Source of the DNA: Himantopus leucocephalus
Taxonomy: Eukaryota; Chordata; Aves; Charadriiformes; Recurvirostridae
Assembly (NCBI GenBank): GCA_003993805.1
Contig: RSEF01000004.1
Location: forward strand, 15,298,189-15,362,188
DNA: 64,000 nucleotides
Direction of reading: 5' to 3'
Shown: piece after piece, positions 22,986 through 34,915 of the stretch
Layout: each line of letters opens with the position of its first letter
Position numbering within the stretch: position 1 is the stretch's first letter
Notes under the pieces: model-generated
Told to the model about the DNA's origin: nothing
Database searches by the model: none
Seen by the model: the letters and a program-made list of their open reading frames with translations, nothing else
Program-made: the position numbers and the translations under genes

Positions 22986-24592
22986 GCTCTCCAGCCTCAG
23001 TGCGGAATGAGCTGTAGCAACCGCTTTGATTCACCTCAGAGGGAACTGCATTTCAGTCTCGGGTAAATTTATCCTTAAGAATGAGCTGCAGACTCCGGCG
23101 ATGCTAAAGCTCTTTTGAAAGGAAGGCCGGGGGAGGGAAAAGAACATTACAAATATACTAACTATCTACCTAGCTCGTCTCCACGACAGTTGGCAGCATT
23201 ATCTTTTTCTTCAGTAGTTCACAAAAAAACAACCACCAAACCTCCACCACTAATGGGATGCAGGGAGAACTATTTTTATGTATGTTGCGTTAACATAAAC
23301 ACCATGGCTTTATTCAAAAAGCCCTGTCAAACCAGCAATCTGGAAAAGAAGAGCTCCTGAGCATCCTGCTGCACTGCTGCCTGTTCTCTAGCGACCGGAA
23401 AAGGGGCAAAATCACCACTGGCAAAGGCCAACACCATCCTGTTCCCAATGAAAAGGACTGGACCAGCGGTATGTTTAGCTTGATGCACCCACCACACGTT
23501 TAGATGTGAAAAATCCCACAGGTTCCAACAGTTCTGGAGTACAGAAATATCATCTTGGAATAACAAACAAAACTAAGAAAAGACGAGAAGAAGTTATCAA
23601 ATATTTGAAAATTAGACTAAGAAGTTTTTGGCAGGGAGGTCAAAAAATAAAATTAAACCATAGCATTTAATTGCCGTGATAGACATACCATAACAAGATA
23701 CTCAATGACACTCATTGCTGTGTTTCCATACGATTACAAACTTGCTTATCCTTGTGTTGGAGGTCTGTTCTAACCTGAAACATGGCATCGAAAAACCAAA
23801 GCCTTGGATCTGCTTTAGGACCTACTTTGCACCACTTTCCAAACCAACAGAAGCGTTAATTATACACAGGTTTTAAAGCTTATATAAAACCAAAAATGAG
23901 ATTATGCCTTGCAGTTGTTGATCACTGGTCCCATGAGCGTTTGTAGGGTGGGAGACACTTTAAGAAGTCACTGTAAGAAATTGACTATTTTCAAGGTACA
24001 GGAACATTTAAAAAAACCTGTTTATTGTGCAGATTATATGCCAGATTATATGCCATTTTATGCTCTTAAGAAAAGGCTTTAATTTCACCATTTTCATGTA
24101 ATCAACACTGTCTTGGTGATTTTTCTTAAACAGATTTAAACTTCAAAAGACCTGTATTTACATTAGTCATTAAAATTTGAGTACAGTATAACAAGCAACT
24201 GTAGCAACTCTTTTTCTGTCTTTTTATTTATTAAGCACAGCAGTCCAGTGGTAAGGAAGACATGCAAACATAACATGAAAAATTTATGCTCAGTGCACTA
24301 TCTTCAAGAACAAAAAAACACAGAAAAGAAAGTTTGTTTTGAGAGGTACAGGGAAGGTAGAGGTGAGTGACTAAAATACTGCTCAAAATCAGACAGGTAG
24401 CACTAGTGACGGGGTAAAAAAATCCTCCAATGCACGCAGAAAGGTGAGAGTCTGGCCTGCACTTAAATCATCGTTTGAGAGGCTTGTCATTCAAAATGTG
24501 GGGAAGAGATAAAATAATGTCATTCCCAAAAGGCCACATGACCAATAATTAGAGGTGGTATCAAGTATTTTCCCTCTGTCTTGCTCTGGGGA
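22986..24592. other. Non-coding sequence
   Basis: AT-rich with few CpG and no recognised gene. It includes a perfect 12-bp direct tandem repeat (AGATTATATGCC twice) at 24031-24054. Confidence 0.55.
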
Positions 24593-24712
24593 GAAAAAAA
24601 AAATTAAAAAAAAAAATCCAAACAAAAACCCCCAACCACACACACAAAACAAAACAGGAAAAAAAAAAATAACTGCAACATAAAAAACCAACCACAACAC
24701 CGGGTGGGGGGT
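24593..24712. repeat. A/C-rich low-complexity tract
   Basis: Roughly 120 bases are dominated by A with C, and T and G are rare. It includes CCAACCACACACACAAAACA and long A runs. It may derive from a degenerated poly-A tail plus simple-repeat expansion. Confidence 0.8.
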
Positions 24713-26508
24713 GAACCATATGTTTTCATGCAATGCTCCGGGATGGAAATTCAGCGATTAAAGAGTTAAGAGACGCTCTAAAAGTATCTCACCCTGATAT
24801 GCTGAGAATTTACTGGGATCTCACGGAGAAACGGGTGATTCTTACATACCATATGTTCTGCAAACGCTTGCAACAACACAGAGGGGAGCTGGGGCTGGAA
24901 ATCCACCTTGGCTACCGAATTTCCCCGGTTTCTCTAAAGCAGTAAGAGTTCCAACGGACAAATCTGGTGTAAATCCAGCAAACCTCACCCCATCGCGGCA
25001 GCCTCCGGGCACCTGCCCCAGCTTTACCGGAGCTCCACCAGGAGCGAAGGCAGAGGTGGGGAGGAGAGCTGGGGCAGGTGGGGGGACCCAGGGCTCTTCC
25101 CCAGGCTTTGCCACCCACCCCAGCACCCCGCTGCCAGACCTGCATCGTCCTCGCTGTCACCTCCCCTGGTCTCGGTTTGTCCATCTCACAGTGGCACAAA
25201 GCAACAGAGCTGTAAAACCTTTGAGGAACGACTGGAAACGGGCAGTCACAGCACTTCAGTCCACATGAAGGACTGCGGCGCTCTCCGAGGATGCAAGACT
25301 GGACCTAAAGATACCACTGGAGATGTTTTGTTCTGGTTTGTTCCCCTCTCCCAAGGTTGTACCTAGTATGTTGTGACCAACCCAAGATTAGATGCCAACG
25401 AAGGCAAGGCAGGTGCACTTCAAAAGTCAAGGTAAATCTAGAAATCTCTACTGTTGCAAACATCCACTTGCTACAGATGCAATGCCTGGCCATCCCTTGG
25501 ATTTCCCTAATTAGCTAACCCTGGCAAGCCCGTCACTCTACCCAGGCGTTACTACAGCACGGCCAGGGGACAGAGTCCCTGCACCGCTCGGCGGAACACG
25601 ACTGTCACCATGAAGTTACTTATTTTACAGCCACCAAGTAAGTTTCTAGCTATGTGGTAGGCTTAACCTTACTTCTTGTCCACTGCGTTATTCTGCAAGG
25701 GAAAACTCACCATCGCGCTAATTTCACCATTGCACTAATAAACGCAGACAAAAACATCCTGCAGCAAAAAAAAGAGAACAAAAAAGCACAAACTAGAATG
25801 AGTAAATAACACACCATGGCATTGCAGTGTACATCTAAGCCGTTGTGAACTTATCTCCTCAAGAGTTCCCTCATCAAGAATTCATTATCAATGAAAAACA
25901 CTTAGAGAATATAATAATTTAATGTTATTGTTTCTATTGCATGACAGGATCTGGGCAAGATTATAAAACAAAAGGCAAATCGCCTTTTTAAATCTATTAG
26001 ACTTTACAGGACTTAGAAGTTAATTTACATACTTTGTCTGTCCCAGTTTCCCCCTAAGAATTTACAAGTAGTACTTTTTCCCAATATGAAACCTTTGTTC
26101 TCTGCTGCAGCCATGTGAAAAATCTATACAAAACAGGAAAAACTCTTTGAATGTACTTGTACCGATATCTTCACAAAAGTAGCCTGGAAAAATACAAGAA
26201 CTCTGATGATCTTTTCTCAGTATTGCTTATTTTAAATGCTACTCGCAACACTGGGAGGTAAAAAAACATTCCTACAAACAACAAATTTTGAAGGTGATGA
26301 CATCCCTTTGCAAACAGTAGCTGCTGCCAGCAACTAGCCACACATTTTTTTCCTTCCTCTTTACCATACCTACATTTTTAAGGAACGCTCCTTTTAATTA
26401 CAGCGAGAACACATGAAATGGGAGGCCACAGGATTGCATCCTAAAAGCCACATGCCCAGTAGATAAATGGTGCGCTTTTGCCGAGCAGCAAGCTGATTCT
26501 TTCATTGT
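24713..26508. other. Non-coding sequence
   Basis: A GC-richer part at 24.9-25.3 kb has overlapping ORFs on both strands (about 95 codons). These read as low-complexity Pro/Gly/Ala sequence. The remainder is AT-rich and unremarkable. Confidence 0.55.
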
Positions 26509-26633
26509 CAAAAAAACCCCAAACAAAGAAAAAACAACCCAACCAAAAAACCCACCCAGAAACCAAAAAAACCCACCCAAAATCCAACCCCGCCATAGCA
26601 CCTAAAACCAACCAACCAAAACAAAGCCCAAAT
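26509..26633. repeat. A/C-only tract, 125 bp
   Basis: About 94% of the bases are A or C on the + strand, with recurring CCAACC/AAACC/ACCC words such as CCAACCAACCAAAAC. The apparent ORF through it (Lys/Thr/Pro/Asn-rich) is a by-product. It is the longest of several A/C tracts that share this orientation. Confidence 0.85.
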
Positions 26634-26994
26634 CCTTCTACCAGTTCTCCCCCAACATTCAGAAAGTGATGGGGAGGGGGAGAGGGAAGGAGGACAGGAA
26701 CATAATAAACCCCAGCTCCAAATTTAACCTCTACCTGTACTTCTCAGCCAGAGTAACCCATGCGGAAATCATGAGCTGAGAATTAATTACCAGCATTTAA
26801 AACATTTTTGATAACTTGAGATACAAAAATTCTGTAATGCATTTCTCGCAGAGGTATACAGAAATATGGAAAATGTGAAAGCAAACATCCACTTGAATGT
26901 CAAAACGTTCATTCCAGGGTGCTCAAAGTGCTTTTCATGCTAAATTATCACATACAAATATAGGCAATATGACATTTTTTGAGGTGAAAGAGCT

Positions 26995-27017
26995 GGGGGG
27001 GTGTGGGGGGGTGTTGG
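26995..27017 (+). other. Two G7 runs, possible G-quadruplex
   Basis: G7, TGT, G7, then TGTTGG. Two long G runs close together can supply the four G tracts of a quadruplex on the + strand. This is a structural possibility only. Confidence 0.4.
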
Positions 27018-27129
27018 AAGAGGTTGGTTACTTACAATTGGGCTTTTCTTCCCAAATTCCATGCATTTGATTTTTATAATTAATATATCCTCCGAGTCTC
27101 TAAAGCTCATGTCTCGATATGCTGCATAT

Positions 27130-27180
27130 CCAGTACAAAATGAATTAAGAAATTACCAGTACAAAATGAATTAAGAAATT
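27130..27180 (+). repeat. 26-bp tandem duplication, two copies
   Basis: A unit beginning CCAGTACAAAATGAATTAAG is repeated head to tail at 27130-27155 and 27156-27180, identical but for the last base. No N lies between the copies, so unlike the other duplications here this looks like a genuine recent tandem duplication. Confidence 0.85.
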
Positions 27181-27581
27181 CCGTGTTGAAGGTCACACAA
27201 ATATCTACAAGGACTGGAAACAATTTTATAGTGGGAGAGAAAAAGCTTAAACCTAAAAGAAAATAAAACGTGCCACTGGAATATTGCTGCTGAAGAGCGA
27301 ACCAATGCCCTACGAGAGCTACGTTAATTTTAGACACCGTGCCCTGCCAAATACCCATCGCAGCCCAAACATCAGCACCCCCAGCTGCAAATCAACGTGA
27401 CAAAAGGGCTCCTTTGAACTATTACCGACGAACTACTCACGTGTGCTCGCGCACACGGCAACGTAAAGTGCAAAACAGGGAAAGTTTGGAAGTTAGAGCG
27501 TTCCCGAGCAAACCAGCTGGTTTTGGCTAACGCTTGGAAAATCGCCCTCGGAGAGGAAGGAGGAGGGCAGCCCGAGAATAT

Positions 27582-27609
27582 CCCCCCCCCCCCCCANCCC
27601 CCCCCCCCC
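27582..27609. repeat. Poly-C run interrupted by A and N
   Basis: Fourteen C, one A, N at 27597 and twelve more C. This is another homopolymer break in the assembly with unknown true length. Confidence 0.9.
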
Positions 27610-29339
27610 AACCCACGCGGAACCGCAGTCCTGGGCGGCTGCAGCGTTTCATGGAGACAAAGATAGTGGACGCTAAATGCCAGAACGCAGAACGTAACAG
27701 CGAGATAATACATGCACACAGCATGCACTCCACACTCGAACTGTTTATCAGATTGTAACAGCACTGCGGCATCCAGGAGCGTGGATGTGCTGTTTTGTTC
27801 ACATTTTAATGTGCCATCTTGCAGTAGATGCTTGCACAGCAGAGTAAATACAATCTCTATATATACCCTGCGTGGGCGTCAGGGGTTATTTCTGACTGTC
27901 TTCATTACACTTCATTGCCAATTTAAATGTAAAAAAATAAAACCCTCAACAATTCCCAAAGTGATTTCAGTCTGATTTTTATAATTATTTCCAGAACCTT
28001 TTCATTATGCAATTTCAAATACTTATTGAAAGCTCTCTCTCTCTTACAAAGTTATCCTTGATGCAAGTCAAGCAAACCAGACAAGCTAACCCTTCTTTAC
28101 TAATAAACACAGACATGAATAACATTCACAACGTTTAGCCCCGAGAACAGTTTAATAATAATGCTGCGTCTTGCTTTATGGGGAGGGGAGCTAAAAAAGA
28201 AACTCAAAGGCTAATAGGTACAAATATTGTGCTTCAATTGCAACAAATAAATAGTGCTGAACTGTAGAAATGTAACTGATAGCAGCAATCTGAAAGATGT
28301 GGGTTCCGGTAACCCTCAAGCTAAAGCCGATTAGGTTTTGTTACATAGGTCCTTTGTGTATTTTTGTGCTGCTGTACCAGTTAAATTGACCTCTACAGGC
28401 ATGTGTGTTGCTTTTATCGTTTAATGGCTTCACGTTTTAAACCTAACTTAGGCTAGCAAAAACAAATAAATAAGAAATCCCCCCTCCAACCCGGCATATG
28501 TGTTAAACCCACCTGTGAGCCGGGAGATGTCTGCACCCGAATACCACGCGCCGAAAACCCAGGGAACGCCAAGCAGCGAGCACGATGGCAGGAGGACACG
28601 CGAGCTGTCGGGCGGGATGCTGGGGCTCAAAAATGGAATTACAGTTACACACGCCGGACAGAAATGCCAGGCCACGGCCAGTTCAGCTGGGTAAGGCAAG
28701 GAAGGGCTTTCCCCCTTCCCCACCCTGCAGCGGTCAGTAATGAACGTTTCGGAGGGGACACAGAACTTGCAAAGCACAACAACAATGCCACACAAAGCTC
28801 AACACAAGGAAAAATTTCATCCCAGCGTTTCCTTTTTTTTTTTTTTTTACAATTGCCTNTGTAATTGGCTCCACTACAAATAAAAACCAGCAACTGTAAA
28901 TGAAGTCCTTTGTAAAAACAGCCACTTCATTTTAATTCACCCATTCCAGCACAGCGCCCGAGCCCAGACTTGGTCCCTGTTTCCCCTCTGCAGTGATAAC
29001 TGCAACCAGCCGGCCCGCTCTTTTGCTCTGTGTGATGATTTTTTTTAAAAAAGCAGAGACCTGAGCAGTTTATTTATGAGAGGGCTTTTGCATTCGAGGA
29101 TGCGGAGGAGCCCAACCAGCATGACCACACAAAACAAGCGCCCTCGGCTGGAATAGGGTACGGCTGCCACCAAAGACAGGCTCAAAAAAAGGAGGAGACA
29201 GATGGGAAAACCCGGTTCAAAGTTTTCTTACATTGAAACACCTTTATTTGCCCACTTAGAACAGCCTGACCTTACGGAAACGTCACTGAGTAGCTAAAAG
29301 GAAGTTTTAGCCAAGTTCTAAATATGTATATTTTTCTAG
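27610..29339. other. Non-coding sequence
   Basis: AT-rich with a T16 run at 28833-28848 and a single N at 28859, ten bases after that run. The part 27.8-28.02 kb has a conserved-element texture (ATTA and TTTAAAT cores) but no decisive feature. Confidence 0.5.
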
Positions 29340-29425
29340 AGCTTCGAGGAAGCAGAATTAGTCAATTTGGCTGGAGGCCATAAAACATAATTACTTATGC
29401 GAAGTATGTTTAAATATGTAACTCC
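29340..29425. promoter_or_regulatory. Possible conserved non-coding element
   Basis: The stretch is dense in homeodomain-like and POU-like words: AATTAGTCAATTTGG, CATAATTACTTATGCG and CCAATTGCTAATAGG within about 85 bp. This is typical of vertebrate developmental enhancers. There is no alignment evidence. Confidence 0.25.
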
Positions 29426-29867
29426 AATTGCTAATAGGAGTGCCCAGCCCCATAAATTCGCAGCGATTCGATGGGCTAGCAGCTTGGGCACAGGCAAAAC
29501 GCCGGAGGCGATTCCCAAAGGAATAACCATCTCTTCAGAAAGAGAATTCAGAAATTAAAATCTATTTAATAGGTATACAATGCTGAAACGCAATCGGGCA
29601 CCGATATGGAAGGAGGGCAAAACGGTGCATTTTTAGAACACGTGGCACATCAAGAAAAGATGGTTTGGGTACCGCGAAAAGAAAAGCAGGAGGAATATTT
29701 CGTAGAGTAACGGCCCGTCTCCTGCCTGCAGGAGGTTCAGGGGTCAGTGGAAAATGAACTTCCACTGGAGAGACGAGGAAGCCACTAGTCCAAACTTCAC
29801 AGACTCCACTGAGCAGTAACAAACCTTCAAGATATTAAAATAAAAGAATGGTGTATTAAGCGATGTG

Positions 29868-29955
29868 GTAAATGCAATTTGTCATTTAGCACTGTGAATC
29901 TATGGATTTTAATGACAGGGTCTCATTTACATTTAACAATCAGTGTACTAGAACA
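29868..29955. promoter_or_regulatory. Possible conserved non-coding element
   Basis: TAAATGCAATTTGTCATTTA resembles a POU-type site next to an AT-rich homeodomain site, followed by TTTTAATGACAGGG and CATTTACATTTAACAATCAG. This is inferred from pattern only. Confidence 0.25.
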
Positions 29956-30284
29956 TTTCTTGGAAACTGGGGATATTTTCTTGTCTCAGTAGGAATATAT
30001 AGAAATTTCTTCTTGATTAACAACGGAGTAAAGGAGTTCTGCCCTGAAATCTCAGTCCCTTGATTTCTCTCTAGAGCTGGATGAATATCAACGTACCAAA
30101 CTGCAATCCTGACAAGAAAGCTCTCAAAAAATTCAGCTGTTTGTAATAATTATGTATTTAACAATTCTTCCACAAGAATAACATTATAAAGCACCTCACA
30201 TTTTATTGTTCATTTATACCACACATCTGCTTTAAAAAACATTAGCAGCATATCTTGTTCTTAATGATACATTTTGGATGTGAC

Positions 30285-30352
30285 TTTCAAAAGCACTTAC
30301 AGCAACTTAGGAGCATAAATCCCACTGATACTCAATGGTATTTGTGCCTTTA
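30285..30352 (+). mobile_element. Relic of an ancient amniote repeat with an internal palindrome
   Basis: GACTTTCAAAAGCACTTA is followed by AACTTAGGAGCATAAATCCC, then TCAATGGTATTTGTGCCTTT. I know this word order (TTTCAAAAGTGCCTTAGG, GGAGCCTAAATCCCATT, TCAATGGGATTTAGG) from old repeats abundant in turtles and crocodilians. The two halves form an imperfect inverted repeat. I cannot give a family name with certainty. Confidence 0.45.
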
Positions 30353-30777
30353 ATGCCTGTAGCCATTACTGAAAATCTCATTCTTTTCCAGAGCTTTGGA
30401 GTTATTCCAGAGGTCGTACATGTAGAAAGAAATGGCAAGTGTCACAAGGTATTTTATATTTTACAGAAATGCTATGCAGCTTTAGGACAGACATCAAGAA
30501 TACTGAATACATGTACTTAAAACTATAATGGGGAGTTTAGGAAGAAGGGAAAGGCTTGAGTCAAATTTAACCAGTGAATTTGGGGATAAGGTCGGTCTCT
30601 ATTGCATCCAAAATGGCAACAGTGGGATTCTCATTCTTTTTCATTCCACTGGCTCATGGGGCGAGCTGCAATGTAACTATGCATTTCCCAAAAATATCAC
30701 TGACCACCACGTACCAGAAAGGTCTTCTCCCACTTTGACAAGAATAATCAAAACTTTAGGCGTTAGTTACAGCTAAA

Positions 30778-30798
30778 TTAAACTGTTAAACAGTTTAA
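30778..30798. repeat. Perfect 10-bp palindrome with 1-nt centre
   Basis: TTAAACTGTT, A, AACAGTTTAA. The arms are exact reverse complements. It is AT-rich, so it may extrude as a small cruciform or bind a dimeric factor. It could also be chance. Confidence 0.8.
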
Positions 30799-31404
30799 CT
30801 AGGCCATTTAAAATGCATATTTTTGGGCAAGTCCTAATTAGCTTTCATTAAATAGAGGAAAACCCAGCCTTGATTAACAACCGCTTCATTTACTCTGAGA
30901 CACTCCTGCAATCCTCGGCCCAAGCACCAGCCAAGGTTCCTTGGTGCTTTCTGCGGACGCGCTGGCGTACAGCAGGGTGGCCGTGTCACCCACTGCCATG
31001 GAGCACAGCCGCAGACGGGAGAGCTACAAAGCTGCCAGGAGCCCCTGAGGAACATCAGCTGCACTGATCAGTGGAGCTCAGAAGTTGGCATGCAACTGCA
31101 GAAAATTTTAAGGAAGTTGCAAGTGTACATGCAATTTTAAACAGACCGGACAAACCAGTTTGCAGTGGCTCTTGTGGCCACTGCTGCTTCAGGTTTTCCC
31201 AGATCATGGAAAGTACAATAAACAAAATCACTTCCAATGCTAATTCACGGATGAACATCCACCAGGTCCTATTCCAAGGAACAGGTCAATCTCCAAGCAG
31301 CTGCATAGGGAACCTGCTTGAATTGCATGATTCGATATGAGCACACAAGCTTTTTTTGCTGGATTAACTAACCTCTGCAGCCTGCTTCTCGTCACCCTCA
31401 CTGA

Positions 31405-31500
31405 CATCCTTGGGAGCTGAGCGCCTACAGCACCTTTACACAACTGGGCCATTAACTTCCTTCTCTCAGTTTTACCTTCTGTGAAAAAAGGATTAAAAGA
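31405..31500 (+). mobile_element. Probable MIR relic
   Basis: The part from about 31440, ACTGGGCCATTAACTTCC then CTCAGTTTTACCTTCTGTGA then AAAAGGATTA, follows the MIR order TTGGGCAAGTTACTTAACCTC, CTCAGTTTCCTCATCTGTAA, AATGGGGATA in + orientation. It is highly diverged. The left boundary is uncertain and may include a second old repeat (GGGAGCTGAGCGCCTA). Confidence 0.5.
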
Positions 31501-33913
31501 TTTGTTAAAGAACATCACAGGTACGTAACAGGGCCACAGCCATTCCGTTTGCAGAGAAACTGGCTAAAATTGACAGATACCAAGAGCATTTAGCACTTGT
31601 AGCCAATTACACAGACATCTGATGTTTCTGTGTTAAATTCCTACATATTGCAAAAAGAATTTCTATGAAGCAAAGTGCGCGGGAGTTTGTTCATAACAGA
31701 CTTGGAAGCTGTATTGTTATTTTGTCATTAACTGAGAAGCAAGAGTAAACTAGAAACTTTCCAGAGAACACGAAGAAAAACTTACGGTCCAAACATCTGC
31801 TTATAAATTGCTTACAATCAAGCTTTTTACAAAGCCTTATCTTTTTATTCCCTCCTCCCCCCTTCCTTAGCATCACTTTTGGCTTGCTAATTTAATTTCT
31901 CGAACATTTGTGCACACTTACTGGTTTGACTGCGTTATTTGCTTAAACCAACGACAAACTCCGGGTAGTTGTATAATGAAAGAGCCAGACCATAATGAAT
32001 TTTATGGTATGCCGACATTACAGGCTACCGTATTCTGTAAAAGGGTATTGCGAGCAGTAAAACAGTCCTGCAAGAGCTCTGTGTGAACGACTTTGCTCGG
32101 CTCCTCCGCCCCGCTGGCTGCCAGCGCGTGGTCACTTCCAGCACCTCGCCAGCTCATGCGTCCCCGCTCCCTATTACCATCTGCAGTTTGAGACACAGCC
32201 TCCGTGCCAGAAACGCAAAGGATACGAGGCAGGGGAAGCCAGGGAGACAAATCAAACAGACAGGCAGTGCCCAAGCTTCCCTGCCAGGACCATTACAGTC
32301 CAGCGTGATCATCCAACCCCGAACAGATACCCACGCTCTTCCGGTAATGGGACAAACGTTTGAGCTGGACCTGTGTTTACCAAGCTGTGCAATGAGCCTT
32401 TGATAATCACAACCGTTAGCTTCGCCTCTCCTTAAAAGCAGCGCTGCTGCCTGTGCAACACTTGACTTGCCAGATGCCTAAACCCATGCCGTGATACTCA
32501 AGAGACATCATTGCCAAAGAGCATCCCAGACCAGAGCCGAGTTTCCTGGGGATGGCAGCGTGATGTACCCCGCATATCCAGCTCTCCCTTCAGGCACGGC
32601 GTATCATCCAAAAATTTTTTGCTGGACTACCTTTCTGCCCAGGAGGGATAGGAAAAGGAAAGGAATAGCAGTACGGCTGCAGAAGACGAGCAGTCACTCC
32701 TCCCAGCCCGACACAAACGCTACCTGCAACCTCACGGCAGGCCTTCGAGTCCACGGGCTGCACTCTCACCCAGAAACCCAGCACGTGCTCCCAAACCCCG
32801 ACGGCTCGGGTCAAACGCACACATCTGGCAAGAGACTTCTAACTCTTGATTAGAATTGCTGATCCGGTATTAAATGAGCTGTGTATCATTTCCATATGCC
32901 CTTGATTCCTTCCCTTACAGTCGTGTTCTTGGACACCTTCAGATACGTTTCAAGACTCTCTCAAGAGAACGCACCTGAGTTGTCGAATCAAGACCTTGAA
33001 TAGACTCGCTGCAAATACACCGTTCAACCCACTTAATCCTTAATTAGGGTTTCATTTTTTAATGTAAGGCTTCAATAATCAGCTCAGGAGAAACTGTAAA
33101 AGCAGATGCCAGGCCACCAAGGACTTTTTCCACATGCATCTCTCCTGGTGCAGCTACACCATCACCACACTGCTTTAGCGGTTACCTACCGCTCGGCGCG
33201 GCTGCGGCTGCACCAGTTTGACAGCAGGTACACAAATGCAGCCTATTTTTGTGCGATAGATAAACAGTGCACCCCTGTAACTAAACTGCACTGTTCATCG
33301 CAACCAGAAAGGAGTGGAGGAGGAGCCACCCTTCATCAAAATACTTACCTACCATGAAACCGGTATACAAAGCCAACTAAGAAAGGTAACTGACATCTGC
33401 ATTGAGCTAGAAAAGTAATCACCGTGTCTCCTTAATATCTCATATTGCTACCCTGCAAATCTGGTATTTTTACGCAGAAGAAACAGAAGAGCAACCTGGC
33501 TCTTGGAGCGCTGTTGGAGGTAAGAGGGGACTGCAGAAGGGAACTGGCTCAAGCAGGGCTCTCCCAGCTTCGCAGTCAGACCTACAAATGAGGTCTTTAT
33601 TGTGCTCATAATATATGCTGTTTACACACACAGTTTCAGGAAACTCACCATTCAGAGCTCATCTCCATAATTATTAATTGAGGTAGGTTGAAAACCAGAG
33701 TAAGGATTAGAGAGAGGTTTCATCAGCTTAACTCATCCAGCCAAAGGTGCCTTCAGTAAGCCATGACACCCTCCACGTGCTGCCGTGGTTCTTGTCTGCA
33801 AAGCAGCTGCCATGGGGAAGAGAGCGCACTTTGCGTTTTGGCACTTCCAGTTTTTTCTTGGTCTGCGCATGGACAAAACATCCACTTGTGGCAATTAGCA
33901 AAGGTTTAAGCTT
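31501..33913. other. Non-coding sequence
   Basis: No recognised gene. The GC-richer part at 32.08-32.85 kb carries overlapping ORFs of up to 120 codons on both strands without recognisable content. Confidence 0.55.
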
Positions 33914-34119
33914 TAACTCAAAATCTGAGCTTTAAATACTAATTTTAAAAACTCTCCTGCAACATTTTGACTTAGTAAAAGCCAAATATAAAACTTCTTA
34001 GATAAGAAACATGTANCTAACTCAAAATCTGAGCTTTAAATACTAATGTTAAAAACTCTCCTGCGACATTTTGATTTAGTAAAAGCCAAATATAAAACTT
34101 CTTAGATAAGAAACATGTA
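33914..34119 (+). repeat. 102-bp direct duplication around a single N
   Basis: Copy one is 33914-34015, N is 34016 and copy two is 34018-34119. The copies are equal in length with three substitutions (T/G, A/G, C/T). They look like two alleles of one locus left side by side by the assembler. Confidence 0.9.
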
Positions 34120-34474
34120 CAACCACTAGGAACAACAGCTTAAAATAAAATAAACTTAAAAAAAAATCATGATTTAGGACCAAATCCTCTCCTCTAGATG
34201 ATCTAATTACACTATTTAATACCTTGCACATGCATTTCGTGCTCCGATGGGAGCCTGCCAGCAGCTCAAAAGCAACTTCAACCAAAGCTGGTGGGTGAAT
34301 TGTTGACCTCTTCCCAGACGTTTGGTCACCAGCGCGTGCAGCGAGCCGGCCCCCGGGGTGTCCTGCCACCCACTGCCCAGCTAAGGGGGGCAAATGATTT
34401 CAAAGGAGCTGAACTATGGATTTTGTGAAATAACAGAAGTCATGTTAGAAGAGATCTTTTCGAAGAAAGGTTTT

Positions 34475-34679
34475 GGTGTGCAGTGAAGTTTTCCCTGCCA
34501 GCTGTTAGAGTCATTCCTGTAAGTGTAGACCATACACAAATCACACGAATAATGTGTATCTCCAAGGTGCACTCATNGGTGTGCAGTGAAGTTTTCCCTG
34601 CCAGCTGTTAGAGTCATTTCTGTAAGTGTAGACCGTACACAAATCACACGAATAATGTGTATCTCCAAGGTGCACTCAT
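34475..34679 (+). repeat. 102-bp direct duplication around a single N
   Basis: Copy one is 34475-34576, N is 34577 and copy two is 34578-34679. They differ by two transitions (C/T and A/G). This is the same pattern and length as the junction 350 bp to the left. Confidence 0.9.
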
Positions 34680-34785
34680 CCTCGATTTCTGCATTTCTTT
34701 GGACACTGTATGTTTCCTTTGTATTTATAAAGCAGGTTTGAAGTGGAAAGAAAATTAAAATATTATATTACAAAGCACCAACTTT

Positions 34786-34915
34786 GCTAATTTACAGTGG
34801 ACCAACAATGAAGATGTAAACATTCATTTTATTCCTTCCAAATTACAGAGCATAAGTGAGTTCACCTTAACATTAAATGACGTAATTGGCTTGTCCTCTG
34901 CCTGCCTTTTTTCCT
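34786..34915. promoter_or_regulatory. Possible conserved non-coding element
   Basis: AT-rich sequence includes TTAAATGACGTAATTGGC, which combines a CRE-like TGACGTAA with a homeodomain-like TAATTG, and AACATTCATTTTATTCC. This is a pattern-based suggestion only. Confidence 0.2.

Noticed and set aside
33914..34679. Genuine tandem duplications
   Set aside because: Copies meet exactly at a single N in every case, which points to assembly joins.
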